Shown in pieces: positions 1 to 9,277 of a stretch of 64,000 bases of DNA. The position numbers and the translations under genes are program-made. The notes under the pieces were generated by a model that saw only the letters and a list, made by a program, of their open reading frames with translations, did not search any database and was not told the DNA's origin. The stretch is from contig OZ220484.1 of NCBI GenBank assembly GCA_965116165.1, positions 2,170,001 to 2,234,000 of the forward strand. The letters are read 5' to 3'. Position 1 is the first letter of the stretch; every line of letters starts with the position of its first letter. The stretch comes from Azophilus sp965116165. GTDB lineage: Bacteria; Pseudomonadota; Gammaproteobacteria; Pseudomonadales; Azotimanducaceae.

Positions 1-1225
1 CCATCGCGCGGGCACCGTCGGCCGTGTTCTCCTGGATTCCCTCAAGCGTTGTTCGCATCGCGGCGAGAATCGCCTCCACGCCGTCGCTGAAGGCTCCGCT
101 CGTGGCCGAGGCACCCGCCGACATCGTGACTCGCAATTCCTCCACCGCGCCCACCAGACGCTGGCTGGCGTCTTCCATCTCCGACCCCATGCGATGGGAA
201 CTGCCATCCATCCGCTCCACCAGCGCCTCAAGCCGGTCGCTGGCGCTTCCCAACTGACGGCTTGCCTGCCGCAATGCATCGTCGATGTTCGTGGTGATCC
301 GGCTCGAGAGGTCGCGGACCATATCCCCCACGCTTTCCGTCCCCAGTTCCCCCACTTGGGCGATCAACGGCGATACGGCGCTTCCTATCGAGTCCGAAAT
401 CGCCTTGGGCAATTCTTCACGTAACGGACGGCCAAGCTCCTCGACAAGTTCCATTCCGATACGGCGGAAATGCTCCTTCTGCTCCCGTGTTGCTTCCACC
501 TGTTCGACCGCCAGACCCTCAAGGCTAAGGAAACTAAGCCGTTGCTCGAGTTCCCTATTGAGATGATGGATGGTGCGTTCGACCGTACCGGTGCCATTGC
601 GCAAACACACCGTGAACAGGATTGAGCAGGCAAGCCCGGTCAGCGACATGATGAACTTGGCGGACGCCACCGAGAGCAGGTTCGTCATCGCCTCCTCCGA
701 AACGCCCTCGGCGGTATTCATCGCGTGGAGTGCCGAGATCAGGCCCAGGAACGTCAGAAACAAGCCTGTGGTTACGAAGAGGCCGGGTTGGATCCGCCAG
801 AATCCTCCACCGAAGTGTAGATCTTCCAAATTGAAGAACTGTGAGGGTCTCACCGAGTTGCGCAGGATCACCCGATCCCCGTCGCGGTGCGCAATGAAAG
901 TCTCGTGGTACTCGTCCCAGGCTGTCATCACCGCCTTTTTGGGCGATGAGACGCGCACGCTCTCCAGCCGCCGCTTAACATCGCGGCTAACCTCGTCGAT
1001 CGAATCGCTGAACTCGGCCGGATCTGTCGCCGCGTTGGCAACTATGTCTCTCAATGCTCGAAGTGCTCGACACCGCCCCAGCGTCTTGGTGTAGAAATGA
1101 GCCATTGCATAAATAAGCCATACCGCGAGTCCCGCCGATACAAGACCCGGCATGTACTTTTCGCGCAGCAGGTCCGACATCCCGATCACAACCTCGACAA
1201 TTAAGTTGCCGCCGCTTTCGTACAT
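1..1225 (-). CDS. zorA: ZorA, Zorya anti-phage proton-channel subunit (partial)
   Basis: The frame opens at an ATG at 1225 and is still open at the left edge, giving the first 408 codons. Three membrane segments are visible, at about residues 26-45, 147-166 and 190-208. The second carries PGLFVTTGLFLTFLGLI, which matches the MotA/TolQ/ExbB-like core of ZorA, and it is preceded by the ZorA-like RNSVRPSQFFNLEDL. After the third segment the chain is a long polar helix or coiled coil, as in the ZorA tail. In Zorya, ZorA and ZorB form an inner-membrane proton-driven complex thought to sense phage entry and to recruit the soluble effectors ZorC/D or ZorE. Those partners should lie to the left, outside the window. 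The gene points away from the neighbouring defence-like operon. Confidence 0.8.
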   Translation of the reverse strand, partial: MYESGGNLIVEVVIGMSDLLREKYMPGLVSAGLAVWLIYAMAHFYTKTLGRCRALRALRDIVANAATDPAEFSDSIDEVSRDVKRRLESVRVSSPKKAVMTAWDEYHETFIAHRDGDRVILRNSVRPSQFFNLEDLHFGGGFWRIQPGLFVTTGLFLTFLGLISALHAMNTAEGVSEEAMTNLLSVASAKFIMSLTGLACSILFTVCLRNGTGTVERTIHHLNRELEQRLSFLSLEGLAVEQVEATREQKEHFRRIGMELVEELGRPLREELPKAISDSIGSAVSPLIAQVGELGTESVGDMVRDLSSRITTNIDDALRQASRQLGSASDRLEALVERMDGSSHRMGSEMEDASQRLVGAVEELRVTMSAGASATSGAFSDGVEAILAAMRTTLEGIQENTADGARAM

Positions 1226-1465
1226 TCACCCCTCCCAAGGTTTTTTTGCACCGCCCGTACCGCAGTGGTTCTCACGTGCTTCACCAAGCCACGAGACCGC
1301 TGTCCGCGGGTACAGTGCGACGCTCGGAGGCCGCTCCATCCCTTGCCCGCCAAGCATGCGCAAATCATTCAGAATATCGATTGAAGCGGCTTTTCGCACC
1401 CCTTGATCGATACGGGTAGTGTATCAGTTCGACAGTTGCACGAACCGAACGGTGCGCGGGCCCCA

Positions 1466-1487
1466 ATTGCCGCGTAAGCGCGGCAAT
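1466..1487. repeat. Short inverted repeat in the zorA upstream region
   Basis: ATTGCCGCG (1466-1474) and CGCGGCAAT (1479-1487) form a perfect 9-bp stem with a 4-base loop. It lies about 240 bp upstream of the zorA start and overlaps the start of the plus-strand ORF at 1486. No U-tract follows on either strand, so it is more likely an operator or insertion scar than a terminator. The rest of 1226-1465 shows nothing I can name. Confidence 0.35.
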
Positions 1488-2292
1488 GCCCAAAAATTGG
1501 TCTCCTATGCCCGCATGGTCAATTTCGCTGGGTACTTGGGCCCAAGCCACCAGCGGCAAGGTCGCCACGGGGAGCGACCTGCTGCCCGACGGCAGCGTCA
1601 ATTTCTCTGTGGAGGGGGACTTCTCGATCGGGGCGTTCAACCTGAAAGTTCCCACGGACGCCGACGACCCGTCGAAGGATTGTCCGGCCGCCGGCACCGC
1701 GGGATCGCCGGCGATGGGCAACCTCAAGCCGGCCGCCGCCGGCCCGTCCGACATGGCGATGCTGGAGGGGCAGAACGCGGGGACGTACCATCTCTGCGTG
1801 CAGGTTGACACCATGGGGCCGAACGCGACCCCGATTCCGGCCAGGGTGTACCGAGGAACCATCAGCCGCACCAGCGGCACCGGCGGCGCCGACGAGACGC
1901 TGGCGACGGGGGTGATCGGCAACATCCGGCGCAACGGCACGACGGTGAAGCTGACCTACCTGACGGTGTCCGAGAAGTACAATCAGCGCCTGGTGATCGT
2001 CAACGACGGGTCGAACGAGGCGACCTACACCCTGGGCTCGTTCGTGACGGAGGCGGGCACGCGGGCGGTTGCGAAGGCGGCGGCACGCGGCACGGTCGCG
2101 GCGGGCGGCCAGATGGTTCTTCGGGTCTCGGACTTGGTTGAGTTCACGGGTCCGATGACGCGGGCGGCGGCGACGCTGAGCATCAACGCGGATGTGGGGG
2201 ATGTTCAGGTGGCGACGACCCAGGTGAACCTTCTGCACGGCAGCACGGACACGGTGGTCTACGCCTCGGTGGACGGCGCCTCGGTCAACTAG
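1486..2292 (+). CDS. Hypothetical beta-rich, possibly 5'-truncated surface protein
   Basis: This 268-residue frame is rich in Gly, Thr, Ala and Val, with alternating polar and hydrophobic residues that suggest beta-sandwich structure. I do not recognise the family. There is no signal peptide at the ATG at 1486 and no convincing ribosome binding site, although the composition looks exported. It may therefore be the 3' part of a longer gene whose start was lost when the zorA side was joined. An internal ATG at 1507 is another possible start. A strong rho-independent terminator follows 35 bp after the stop, which supports this being or having been a real transcription unit. Expression is uncertain. 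Confidence 0.5.
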   Translation: MPKNWSPMPAWSISLGTWAQATSGKVATGSDLLPDGSVNFSVEGDFSIGAFNLKVPTDADDPSKDCPAAGTAGSPAMGNLKPAAAGPSDMAMLEGQNAGTYHLCVQVDTMGPNATPIPARVYRGTISRTSGTGGADETLATGVIGNIRRNGTTVKLTYLTVSEKYNQRLVIVNDGSNEATYTLGSFVTEAGTRAVAKAAARGTVAAGGQMVLRVSDLVEFTGPMTRAAATLSINADVGDVQVATTQVNLLHGSTDTVVYASVDGASVN

Positions 2293-2327
2293 ACATCCAT
2301 TCTCCGTCACCCGGCATTGCCGGGTAG

Positions 2328-2357
2328 GGGAGGGCTTCGCGGCCCTCCCTTTTTTTG
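2328..2357 (+). terminator. Rho-independent terminator
   Basis: GGGAGGGC (2328-2335) pairs perfectly with GCCCTCCC (2342-2349) around a 6-base loop, and seven T follow directly. It ends the transcript of the 1486-2292 gene and insulates the operon starting at 2570. Confidence 0.85.
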
Positions 2358-2569
2358 GCCGGGCACGGTGGGAATTGGCCGCTTGCCGCATCGCGCATTC
2401 TCGGTTCCGCCTCCGGGGGAGCCGGCTGGCTTCGTAGCCACCATCGGCCCACCGCCAATCGGGAACCACATCACTTCCCTCATTTGCCTTTCCGGCGTGC
2501 GGCCAACCGCACCGCCCCGGAGCGGTCGGTTAGAATAGGAGCCCTGGCCGCGAAATATGGGACGGCGCT

Positions 2570-3841
2570 ATGCCTAAGAGGCGCAAAGAGAGGAACTTGG
2601 CGCGGTTGCGCGAGCGGCTGCTCCGTGCTGGAAAACAGGGCGAGCGTAGTGCCCCGCTGGTGTTCGCCGGTCGGGAGGCGGTGATTGCGAGCATTCTCCG
2701 CACGGCGAACGTTCTGCCCCCCGACGGGGCCGTGGGAAACACCTTTGTGGTTGAGGGCCCGCCGGGCGCGGGCAAGACAGCCTTGGTCGGCGAGGTGGCG
2801 CGACGATTGCGGAGCACGGGCCGCTCCGCCATCGTGCACAATAGGGTTCCTGACGCGGCGGGGGTGCGCACCGTTTACGAGGACATGCGCGCCGCTTTGG
2901 ACAATGGGTCCGCGGACGATACGCGGGTCACCCGAGAGGGGAAGCTCACCATTGGCGGCGGCGTTGGTCCCGTGTCCATCCAGCGGACCACGGGGACAAC
3001 CCTGACCCCGCCCGAACAACTGGAGGTCGCGCATATCGCGCGTATGCGCGGTGGACGCCCATTTCCCGATGACGCGGGTGGCGTGGTGTTCGTGGACGAG
3101 GTGCAGAATGTGCGTCCCGGCAGTCCCGCGGCGGGGATGCTGGAGGATCTGCACACACAGAGCAGCATCCCTTTCCTGTTGGTTTGCGCAGGGCTGTCGA
3201 CGAGCGTGGAGCGGCTGGCCGAGGCGGGCATCTCGCGTCTCAACGAACCCGGCGTTGTTATGCTGGGGTGCCTCGCCCCGGAGGAAACACTCGACTGCGC
3301 CCGCCGCACGCTGGCGAAATCACGGGAATGGGGCGTGTCTGCCTCGGAAGCGGCGGTGGCGCGATGGGCGAAGGCCATCGCCAGCGCGTCGAACGATTGG
3401 CCTAGACACTTGCAATGTTATTTGAACGCCGTCTGGACGGTGTTGGCGGAACAGGAAACTCCGAATCTCGACACCGCCGATCTAGACGGGGTGTTGGTCC
3501 AGGGGGACGAGTTGCGGCAAAGCTACTACAACAGTCGGCTGGAGATGTCGCATGTACCCGTCGAGGTGGCGTCCGTTCTGCACGGGGCATTGAGGGACAG
3601 TCGCGCTCCCATGGGTCGGCTGGCGGCTGCCGCCCTGGTTGAAAATGCGATCGGGGCAATTCTGGATGAAACCGAAAAAAAGATTGTTCGCTCCAAGTTC
3701 AAAAGCCCGGGCGACTGTTTCAACGCGCTGCTCCGGGCCGGCGTGGTGTCAATGGACAGAGGTCGCGGATGCGTTGTGTCGCCCATCCCCTCGATGACAC
3801 AACATATCCTTGATGCCCGTGCCGGACGCGGGGTGAAATAA
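2570..3841 (+). CDS. AAA+/STAND-like ATPase, first gene of the candidate defence operon
   Basis: This 423-residue soluble protein has a clear P-loop, GPPGAGKTA, at about residues 62-71 and a Walker B, VVFVDEVQ, at about 171-178. The arrangement resembles TniB/Orc1-type AAA+ ATPases used as regulators or recruiters of DNA-acting partners. The N-terminus is very basic (MPKRRKERNLARLRERLLR), so it could touch nucleic acid. The C-terminal third has no recognisable motif and may be a winged helix. GGGA sits 8 bases before the ATG. The next gene starts 67 bp downstream on the same strand, and the following genes are packed or overlapping, so it probably leads the operon. The ATPase fold is secure; the role is inferred from context. 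Confidence 0.8.
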   Translation: MPKRRKERNLARLRERLLRAGKQGERSAPLVFAGREAVIASILRTANVLPPDGAVGNTFVVEGPPGAGKTALVGEVARRLRSTGRSAIVHNRVPDAAGVRTVYEDMRAALDNGSADDTRVTREGKLTIGGGVGPVSIQRTTGTTLTPPEQLEVAHIARMRGGRPFPDDAGGVVFVDEVQNVRPGSPAAGMLEDLHTQSSIPFLLVCAGLSTSVERLAEAGISRLNEPGVVMLGCLAPEETLDCARRTLAKSREWGVSASEAAVARWAKAIASASNDWPRHLQCYLNAVWTVLAEQETPNLDTADLDGVLVQGDELRQSYYNSRLEMSHVPVEVASVLHGALRDSRAPMGRLAAAALVENAIGAILDETEKKIVRSKFKSPGDCFNALLRAGVVSMDRGRGCVVSPIPSMTQHILDARAGRGVK

Positions 3842-3908
3842 GGGAAGAAAGGGGAGCCGCCGGCCCCGGTGGAGTCGGCCCCATGAGAAGCGGGGGATTG
3901 TCGGCTTG

Positions 3909-4838
3909 ATGACCCAGCCCGCCAACAATGTTGGGGAATTGCCAATTTGCAGTCATTTCGGATGGAGCGTCATATATCGTTCCGGAGATGCCTATCGATG
4001 TCGTATTTCCCCATCAGAACACCTCGATTGCATCCGCAAAGCTCTTCTACGAGGGGAACTCGCCATCAATGCTTTCAATCGATGGCAATTTCTGAAAAGT
4101 AGGACGCGGACGGTACATTGGACATTCACCAATGCGGGGAAAACGGACGCCGCTGTCTCAAGGGAACGAGCGATGGCCGAGCGAGAGGCTGGCAACATAT
4201 CCGTGCTCGTGGCCAACGAGCAGCTTGCGGAACAAACGGCAATCCGTATTGATGCCGGTTTGGAGAAGGCGGACTTGTTGTTCGCACAACGGGACTGGAG
4301 CCAAGCGCGCGGTGATTGCCCCGCGTTTGTTCGCATGATTCATCTAGCCCGGCGGCGTGGAATGACCGTGCATGTTGTCGCGGCGTTCGGTGCACAAGCC
4401 AGCGATGACGATCTCTATGCGGAAGCTCGTCGGCGATGGATGCTTCAGCGGAACCCCTTGTTGAGACCCGCGCCGCGTACATCCAACATCGAACGCCGTT
4501 TTGGTGAGCGTCTCAAAGAAGCCGGACTCAACCCTATTCCGCAGATGCCGGTTGCGGACTACTATTTGGACTTTGCCTTGCTTGGCACTTCGGACGGGTT
4601 GCCCCTGAGGCTGGATATTGAGGTCGATGGGCGATATTGGCACGAGGAATTGCCGGGGCGCCAGCGGCTTCGGGATGAGCAACGGGATCGGGTGCTTCGG
4701 AATTTGGGCTGGCGCCCCCTGCGCTTTTGGGTCGATGACATCCTGAGAGATGAAGCCGGATGTCTTGAGCGTGTTCTAAGTGAAGCGGGCTCCAAGCCTC
4801 TTAAAAGCAAGGATCGAATATGGGAGGGTGACGAATGA
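3909..4838 (+). CDS. DUF559/Vsr-like PD-(D/E)XK nuclease with N-terminal extension
   Basis: The last ~110 of 309 residues look like a DUF559/very-short-patch-repair-like endonuclease. Near residue 193 is IERRFGERLKEAG, then YYLDFALL, then LRLDIEVDGRYWH near 233, and finally RLRDEQRDRVLRNLGW. This order of Glu, Asp, E-x-D and a basic helix matches the catalytic layout of the family. The first ~190 residues match nothing I know; FTNAGKTDAA resembles a partial P-loop but lacks G-x(4)-GK[ST]. The gene overlaps the next by 4 bp (ATGA), so the two are translationally coupled. The ATG at 3909 is used in preference to an in-frame TTG at 3906. It is the only obvious nuclease in the operon and so the likely effector. 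Confidence 0.75.
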   Translation: MTQPANNVGELPICSHFGWSVIYRSGDAYRCRISPSEHLDCIRKALLRGELAINAFNRWQFLKSRTRTVHWTFTNAGKTDAAVSRERAMAEREAGNISVLVANEQLAEQTAIRIDAGLEKADLLFAQRDWSQARGDCPAFVRMIHLARRRGMTVHVVAAFGAQASDDDLYAEARRRWMLQRNPLLRPAPRTSNIERRFGERLKEAGLNPIPQMPVADYYLDFALLGTSDGLPLRLDIEVDGRYWHEELPGRQRLRDEQRDRVLRNLGWRPLRFWVDDILRDEAGCLERVLSEAGSKPLKSKDRIWEGDE

Positions 4839-5578
4839 CCGAATCGAAATCCATTGCGTCCCAGTGGCGGGCCGTTGGGCTGACAGTAGGGCTCCTAATG
4901 TTGGCATCCGCGCTACTCGCCATTGCCATCGGCGCTGTTGGTGCGGAAGTCCTGAGTCTGCCGGAAAGTCGACAAGAAGCTGCGGACATCGCCGCCCGTT
5001 TGCCCACTCTTCGGACGGAGCGAGACCAATTGACAGAGGAGATAGCACAGCTTCGGTCACAACTTTCCAATCTGCGTCCCGACATGGAGTCGGCGGACCG
5101 TCTTGCCAAGACATTGCCGGATCTGCAGGCCGAGGAGTTGAGAACGCGGGCGGAGCGTGAGCGATTGGCGAAAGATGTCGATAGCCTCACGTCCAATCGT
5201 TCGGCACTGCAAGCCGAAGTTGATCGGCTAGAAGGGCGAGCCAGGGAATATCGAAGCGAAGTTGACAGTTTCTCGACTCGTGCCCAGGAATCGCGAACCC
5301 AATTGGACACAATACGCCGCTCGATCAGCGAGGAGCAACGAAATCTGGCTCGAGCGAAAGAGGATGTCACCGCCTCCAAGGCCGATTTGGCCCAAGTCGA
5401 ATCGGATCTGGCCAACGCCAGCCGCTTGTTGAATGCCAAACGCGCGGAGTTGGGCGAATTGACCAGCAACACGGAAGTAATGTCAGCCCGATTGCAGACA
5501 TTGACAGGCGACGAGGCAAGGGCACGAGAGAAGATTCGACAGTTGATTGACACACTAAGTTCACTTTATGGAACCTAA
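4835..5578 (+). CDS. Membrane-anchored coiled-coil protein
   Basis: The protein has 247 residues. One hydrophobic segment at about residues 13-36 (VGLTVGLLMLASALLAIAIG) anchors it, and nearly all the rest is a heptad-like coiled coil rich in Glu, Arg, Leu, Ser and Asp with almost no Pro. GGGAGGG precedes the ATG, which overlaps the nuclease stop. It resembles generic inner-membrane coiled-coil scaffolds rather than a named family. The next gene product also begins with a membrane segment and a coiled coil, so the two could pair along their coils at the membrane. That pairing is an inference. Confidence 0.75.
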   Translation: MTESKSIASQWRAVGLTVGLLMLASALLAIAIGAVGAEVLSLPESRQEAADIAARLPTLRTERDQLTEEIAQLRSQLSNLRPDMESADRLAKTLPDLQAEELRTRAERERLAKDVDSLTSNRSALQAEVDRLEGRAREYRSEVDSFSTRAQESRTQLDTIRRSISEEQRNLARAKEDVTASKADLAQVESDLANASRLLNAKRAELGELTSNTEVMSARLQTLTGDEARAREKIRQLIDTLSSLYGT

Positions 5579-5654
5579 GGAAAGGCTTGATCGAGCTCAT
5601 GGCGCCGACATTGAGAGTCGGGCACTCCTTGGATAGCGCCGCCAAGGACGAGTG

Positions 5655-7745
5655 ATGACGGATAGCGGGATTGTCCTGGACGGAAACCTGTCCGCATTGG
5701 TGCTTATCACAGCACTAATTACCACGCTAGTGGCTGCCTTCCTTGTTGGCCGATTGGATAACTGGCGGCGCAAGGAAGCACTTGAACGATCAACTTCCGT
5801 GCTGAAGCGGTTTAGGGAAGAGGAACAGGTTCGGCTCGACGAGTTACGGAGCGAAAGGGAGGGCGTCCTCAGAGAAGCGCTGCGGGCACGGGATGCCATA
5901 GAGCGCTGGGAGACGATCAAGCAGGATCACCAAAACCTCGATGCGATGCGAACCGAACTGGAGACGTTTGAGCGGGATGAATCCAATCGAATCGACGAGC
6001 TGGAACGTAGACGGGCGGAGTCGGCGCGCCGACTCGGTGAGATTCAGTCCGCCCTGGATTCGTATCCGCCCGAAATCACCGGGGACGAGGCCGCCTGGAC
6101 GCAGGTTTTGGAACAACGCAAGCGGGAATTCGATGAATTGAGGCAAGCCGTTAACGATGCCAAGGATGAGTGTGACCAAGCAGAGGCACAGCGAACGCGT
6201 GCTTCGGATGCAGTGGCGCGGCTTGAATCCCGTCGGGAGCGGCTCAATCAGGACATTGAGAAGGCTAGCGATCTACTGGAGCAAATAACCCAGGAACAGA
6301 TCGACACCCTCAAGCCCTACAACGAGCGCCTGCTTGATGAGGCTACTCAACTCCAAAATCAGGCCCGGGAAATCGATGAGGAACTGGGCCAACGGCGGCG
6401 GGATCTGGCTGAAGTGGATGAAAAACTCTCCGAGGCCCGGCAGGAACTCAAGACTGTCGAGACGGTTGACGCGGCCACCATTCAGTTTCCCGATCATGCG
6501 CTCGACGTTGCAATCAGGGAAGTTCCGGGCAAAGTCGCCTCGGAAGACAAGCTCGGTATGTTCAAAATCATGCCCGACTGCTTGCGTCCATTCGAAAAAC
6601 CGAGCGCGGCAAAATCGGAAGAGGAGATGCTTGACGATTTTGAGTCCGCTTTGAGCCGACAAGGGCTAAATTACCCAACGCAAATTGTTCGGGCCTTCCA
6701 CACCGCCTTGAAAGTGAACGATCTATCGCCCCTGACGGTGCTGAGTGGCCTGAGCGGTACGGGCAAAAGTCAGTTGCCGCGGGCATACGCCCGTTTTTTC
6801 GGGATTCATTTTCTCCATGTGCCTGTTGAGCCCGGCTGGGACTCCCCACAAGACCTTCTGGGTTTCTACGACTTTGTCGCGGAGCGCTACCGGCCAACGG
6901 ATCGTGCGCGGGCGCTTGGTCACTTCGACAGCCGATTCGCGCAAGACATCGGCATTGAGAGCGAGAGGGACTGGGAACAACGCATGCTCATCATCCTGCT
7001 CGATGAAATGAATCTGGCGCGGACGGAATACTACTTCTCGGAGTTCCTATCACGCTTGGAAATGCGCGGCGACCGCCGTGCCCCATCCGACGATGCTCGC
7101 AACGACTCACAGATCGCGATCGATTTACCCTATGCCGAGGATGAGCATCCAAAGCAACTCTATGTGCCCCACAACGTGTTGTGGGTCGGGACACTGAACG
7201 AAGACGAAACCACACAGGCCTTATCCGACAAGGTGTTGGATCGGGCGAATTCCATTCGCTTCGCGCCACCGGAACCCGGCACGCTTCGGAATTACAGCAC
7301 CGCTCCCACAAAAGCCTACCCTGAAGCCGACGGCTACCTGCCCTATAAACGTTGGCTCGACTGGTCTGATGAACGTTCAACGGCGATCAACGCGGCGGAC
7401 CAACAGGAGCAGGTAAATGAGACGCTCGAAAGGCTCGCCGAACTGATGCGGGACGCCGGTCGGGGGTTTGGCTACCGGATTACCCAAAGCATCAAGGCAT
7501 ATATCAATCGATACCCGGGTCAAGATTGGCGGGTGCCGATGATCGACCAGATCAACATGCGCCTTCTGCCAAAACTGGCCGGTACGGAAATGGGTGATTG
7601 TTATTCCGCAATAGAGACCCTAAAGAAACTGGCAGAGGATGAATTGGGCAATCCCAACTTTAAGGATGCGCTTAACAGGGCGGCCATAAGTTCGGAGACG
7701 TCTCAGATATTCAATTGGCCGGGCTATACCTATGAGGAGAGATAG
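5655..7745 (+). CDS. McrB-like AAA+ NTPase with membrane anchor and coiled coil
   Basis: This 696-residue protein has three parts. A membrane segment at about residues 12-32 (LVLITALITTLVAAFLVGRL) is followed by a coiled coil to about 270, then an AAA+ domain of the McrB type. The P-loop GLSGTGKS is at about 365-372 and the Walker B LIILLDEMN at about 445-452; TLNEDETTQALSDKVLDRAN fits the McrB sensor region. McrB proteins hydrolyse GTP or ATP and drive an McrC partner. Canonical McrB carries an N-terminal DNA-binding domain, replaced here by anchor and coil. The ATG at 5655 follows AAGGA by 8 bases; a GTG at 5652 is possible. The DUF2357-like partner begins 3 bp after the stop. Confidence 0.85.
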   Translation: MTDSGIVLDGNLSALVLITALITTLVAAFLVGRLDNWRRKEALERSTSVLKRFREEEQVRLDELRSEREGVLREALRARDAIERWETIKQDHQNLDAMRTELETFERDESNRIDELERRRAESARRLGEIQSALDSYPPEITGDEAAWTQVLEQRKREFDELRQAVNDAKDECDQAEAQRTRASDAVARLESRRERLNQDIEKASDLLEQITQEQIDTLKPYNERLLDEATQLQNQAREIDEELGQRRRDLAEVDEKLSEARQELKTVETVDAATIQFPDHALDVAIREVPGKVASEDKLGMFKIMPDCLRPFEKPSAAKSEEEMLDDFESALSRQGLNYPTQIVRAFHTALKVNDLSPLTVLSGLSGTGKSQLPRAYARFFGIHFLHVPVEPGWDSPQDLLGFYDFVAERYRPTDRARALGHFDSRFAQDIGIESERDWEQRMLIILLDEMNLARTEYYFSEFLSRLEMRGDRRAPSDDARNDSQIAIDLPYAEDEHPKQLYVPHNVLWVGTLNEDETTQALSDKVLDRANSIRFAPPEPGTLRNYSTAPTKAYPEADGYLPYKRWLDWSDERSTAINAADQQEQVNETLERLAELMRDAGRGFGYRITQSIKAYINRYPGQDWRVPMIDQINMRLLPKLAGTEMGDCYSAIETLKKLAEDELGNPNFKDALNRAAISSETSQIFNWPGYTYEER

Positions 7746-7750
7746 CACTG
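7734..7750 (+). promoter_or_regulatory. Shine-Dalgarno and probable CTG start of the McrC-like gene
   Basis: GAGGAG (7734-7739) overlaps the last codons of the McrB-like gene and lies 8 bases before CTG at 7748. The stop codon of the upstream gene (TAG, 7743-7745) falls between them, so translation is probably coupled. No ATG, GTG or TTG is in frame at a suitable distance. Confidence 0.5.
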
Positions 7751-9277
7751 AAGCGTAGCGGTATATGGATCTATCCTTCTCTTCAAGCGTTCAACCGCGA
7801 GGCTGCGGGTGGAGAGTGTGCGGGCTGGGTAAAGAAGATAGTGCCGGGTACAAGGACACGCCTTACGGAAGAGGATGTGCCCAGCCCTCCCCCACCAGTT
7901 ATCGTTGCAACCTGTGGCGCACTCCCTCCAGGCTTCCCGATGTTGAATGGACGGCACAGTCAGCCCCTCCCCAGGGTGCCCGGAAGATTTCGGGGCGCAT
8001 TGCTGGCAGGCGCAACCAACGATGGTGAAACGGGGGATGGCGATAACGAACCGCTGGAGGCATGGCTCGTACCCTGGCGTGTCGGATCAAATAGAGAATT
8101 GTCTATCAGTGTGTGCCGCGACCCCGACACGGTTCTTGTAGTGGATGTCTCTCGCTGGCCGGAACCACATGAAGGCCGCAAGACGGATGCCAAACAGCGG
8201 CCGAGAGACAAAACCCTGAGACGCGCCGCGCGTGTTCTCGATTTGACACCGGGCGCGTTTTCCACCCAACCGTCGGTAGACGCCGCCTATGAGCGGTTGG
8301 AGGAAATCTGGGACGATTCGACACACGAAGATCACGACCCTCTTGGCGAGTTGCTGGTAAAGCAGGCCAAAAGACTAAGGCGTATTCTCGAAGACTTGGG
8401 TTCCCGCCCCAGGGCGGTTCTTCGCACCGAACATCGAATGCTGAAGTTGCAGGATGTTCGTCGCATTGATGCAAAGACGCTTCACTGGATCTCCGCTCAA
8501 CCAGGTAGAAATACCGCCGAACGCGCCGGCGCCCGGCAGCGCATCAAGGCGCCAAAACGATACGAAACAATCGCAACACTGGAGAACCGGGTGCTGCGGG
8601 CATTCGCCGCATTGACGGTTCGCGAAGCGAGGAATTGGCTTGCTGGGCAGAAAGCCGAGGGGGTCAACGATGGGAAACGAAAGGATGTTGAAGCGCACCA
8701 ACTCCGCGCAAGGCGGGTCGAGGCTTTGCTTAGGGAGAGGAGGGTTCCCGAGGCGGTGGCGCCGGTTGAGCCCAACTTTCCACTTCGGTTTGATCAGAGG
8801 TATCGGGAAATTTGGCGTGCTTGGCAAGACTTGCGGGCAAGGAACAGGGCGACGGAGCTCGAATGGATGTGGCAGCACCGGACATTCATGGAACTGTTGG
8901 GGCTCCGAGCGGCGATGCAACTCCATCAAGCCGTTCGCAAAAAAGCCGACTTCGGCATGCTCGCCCACAAGCCGATTTTGCGGGGGTCGGTGGCTCCGGC
9001 GCAGGGGCATTATTTGATGGAGCAGGGCATCCAATGTACCTTTGGCAAGGTCTCTTCCGGCTCGGTGGAGCCTATTGGATATGAATCCGGCGAACATGCA
9101 TGTCGGTTGGGTGCGGTAGCCGAAGTGGACTCCGGCTCGAGGGTCTCAAGGATATGGTGGGACGCCCTGGTTGCGGACCCCGAAGATCCAGACGTGGTGG
9201 TTGGGGAATTGCCTTGGTCCCTTGGGCACGCATGGGATGCGAGGCTCAAAAAATGGGCAGCGCAAATCGCTTCTTGA
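7748..9277 (+). CDS. DUF2357/McrC-like partner protein without visible nuclease motif
   Basis: The frame codes for 509 residues from a CTG at 7748. ETIATLENRVLRAFA, at about residues 275-289, matches the T-x-ENR-x-(I/L/V) signature of DUF2357 proteins, the family forming the N-terminal part of McrC. I see no C-terminal PD-(D/E)XK motif of the kind McrC carries, so this may be McrC-like scaffold only. It directly follows the McrB-like gene. The frame is open from 7736 with no ATG before the conserved part. GAGGAG at 7734-7739 sits 8 bases before CTG, giving LKRSGIWIYPSLQAFN as start, which looks genuine. GTG at 7841 is the only other near start and would remove 31 residues. Confidence 0.7.
   Translation: MKRSGIWIYPSLQAFNREAAGGECAGWVKKIVPGTRTRLTEEDVPSPPPPVIVATCGALPPGFPMLNGRHSQPLPRVPGRFRGALLAGATNDGETGDGDNEPLEAWLVPWRVGSNRELSISVCRDPDTVLVVDVSRWPEPHEGRKTDAKQRPRDKTLRRAARVLDLTPGAFSTQPSVDAAYERLEEIWDDSTHEDHDPLGELLVKQAKRLRRILEDLGSRPRAVLRTEHRMLKLQDVRRIDAKTLHWISAQPGRNTAERAGARQRIKAPKRYETIATLENRVLRAFAALTVREARNWLAGQKAEGVNDGKRKDVEAHQLRARRVEALLRERRVPEAVAPVEPNFPLRFDQRYREIWRAWQDLRARNRATELEWMWQHRTFMELLGLRAAMQLHQAVRKKADFGMLAHKPILRGSVAPAQGHYLMEQGIQCTFGKVSSGSVEPIGYESGEHACRLGAVAEVDSGSRVSRIWWDALVADPEDPDVVVGELPWSLGHAWDARLKKWAAQIAS

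Noticed and set aside
1519..2469. 316-codon minus-strand frame near the left end
   Set aside because: It is Arg/His-rich antisense text to the plus-strand ORF and crosses a rho-independent terminator.
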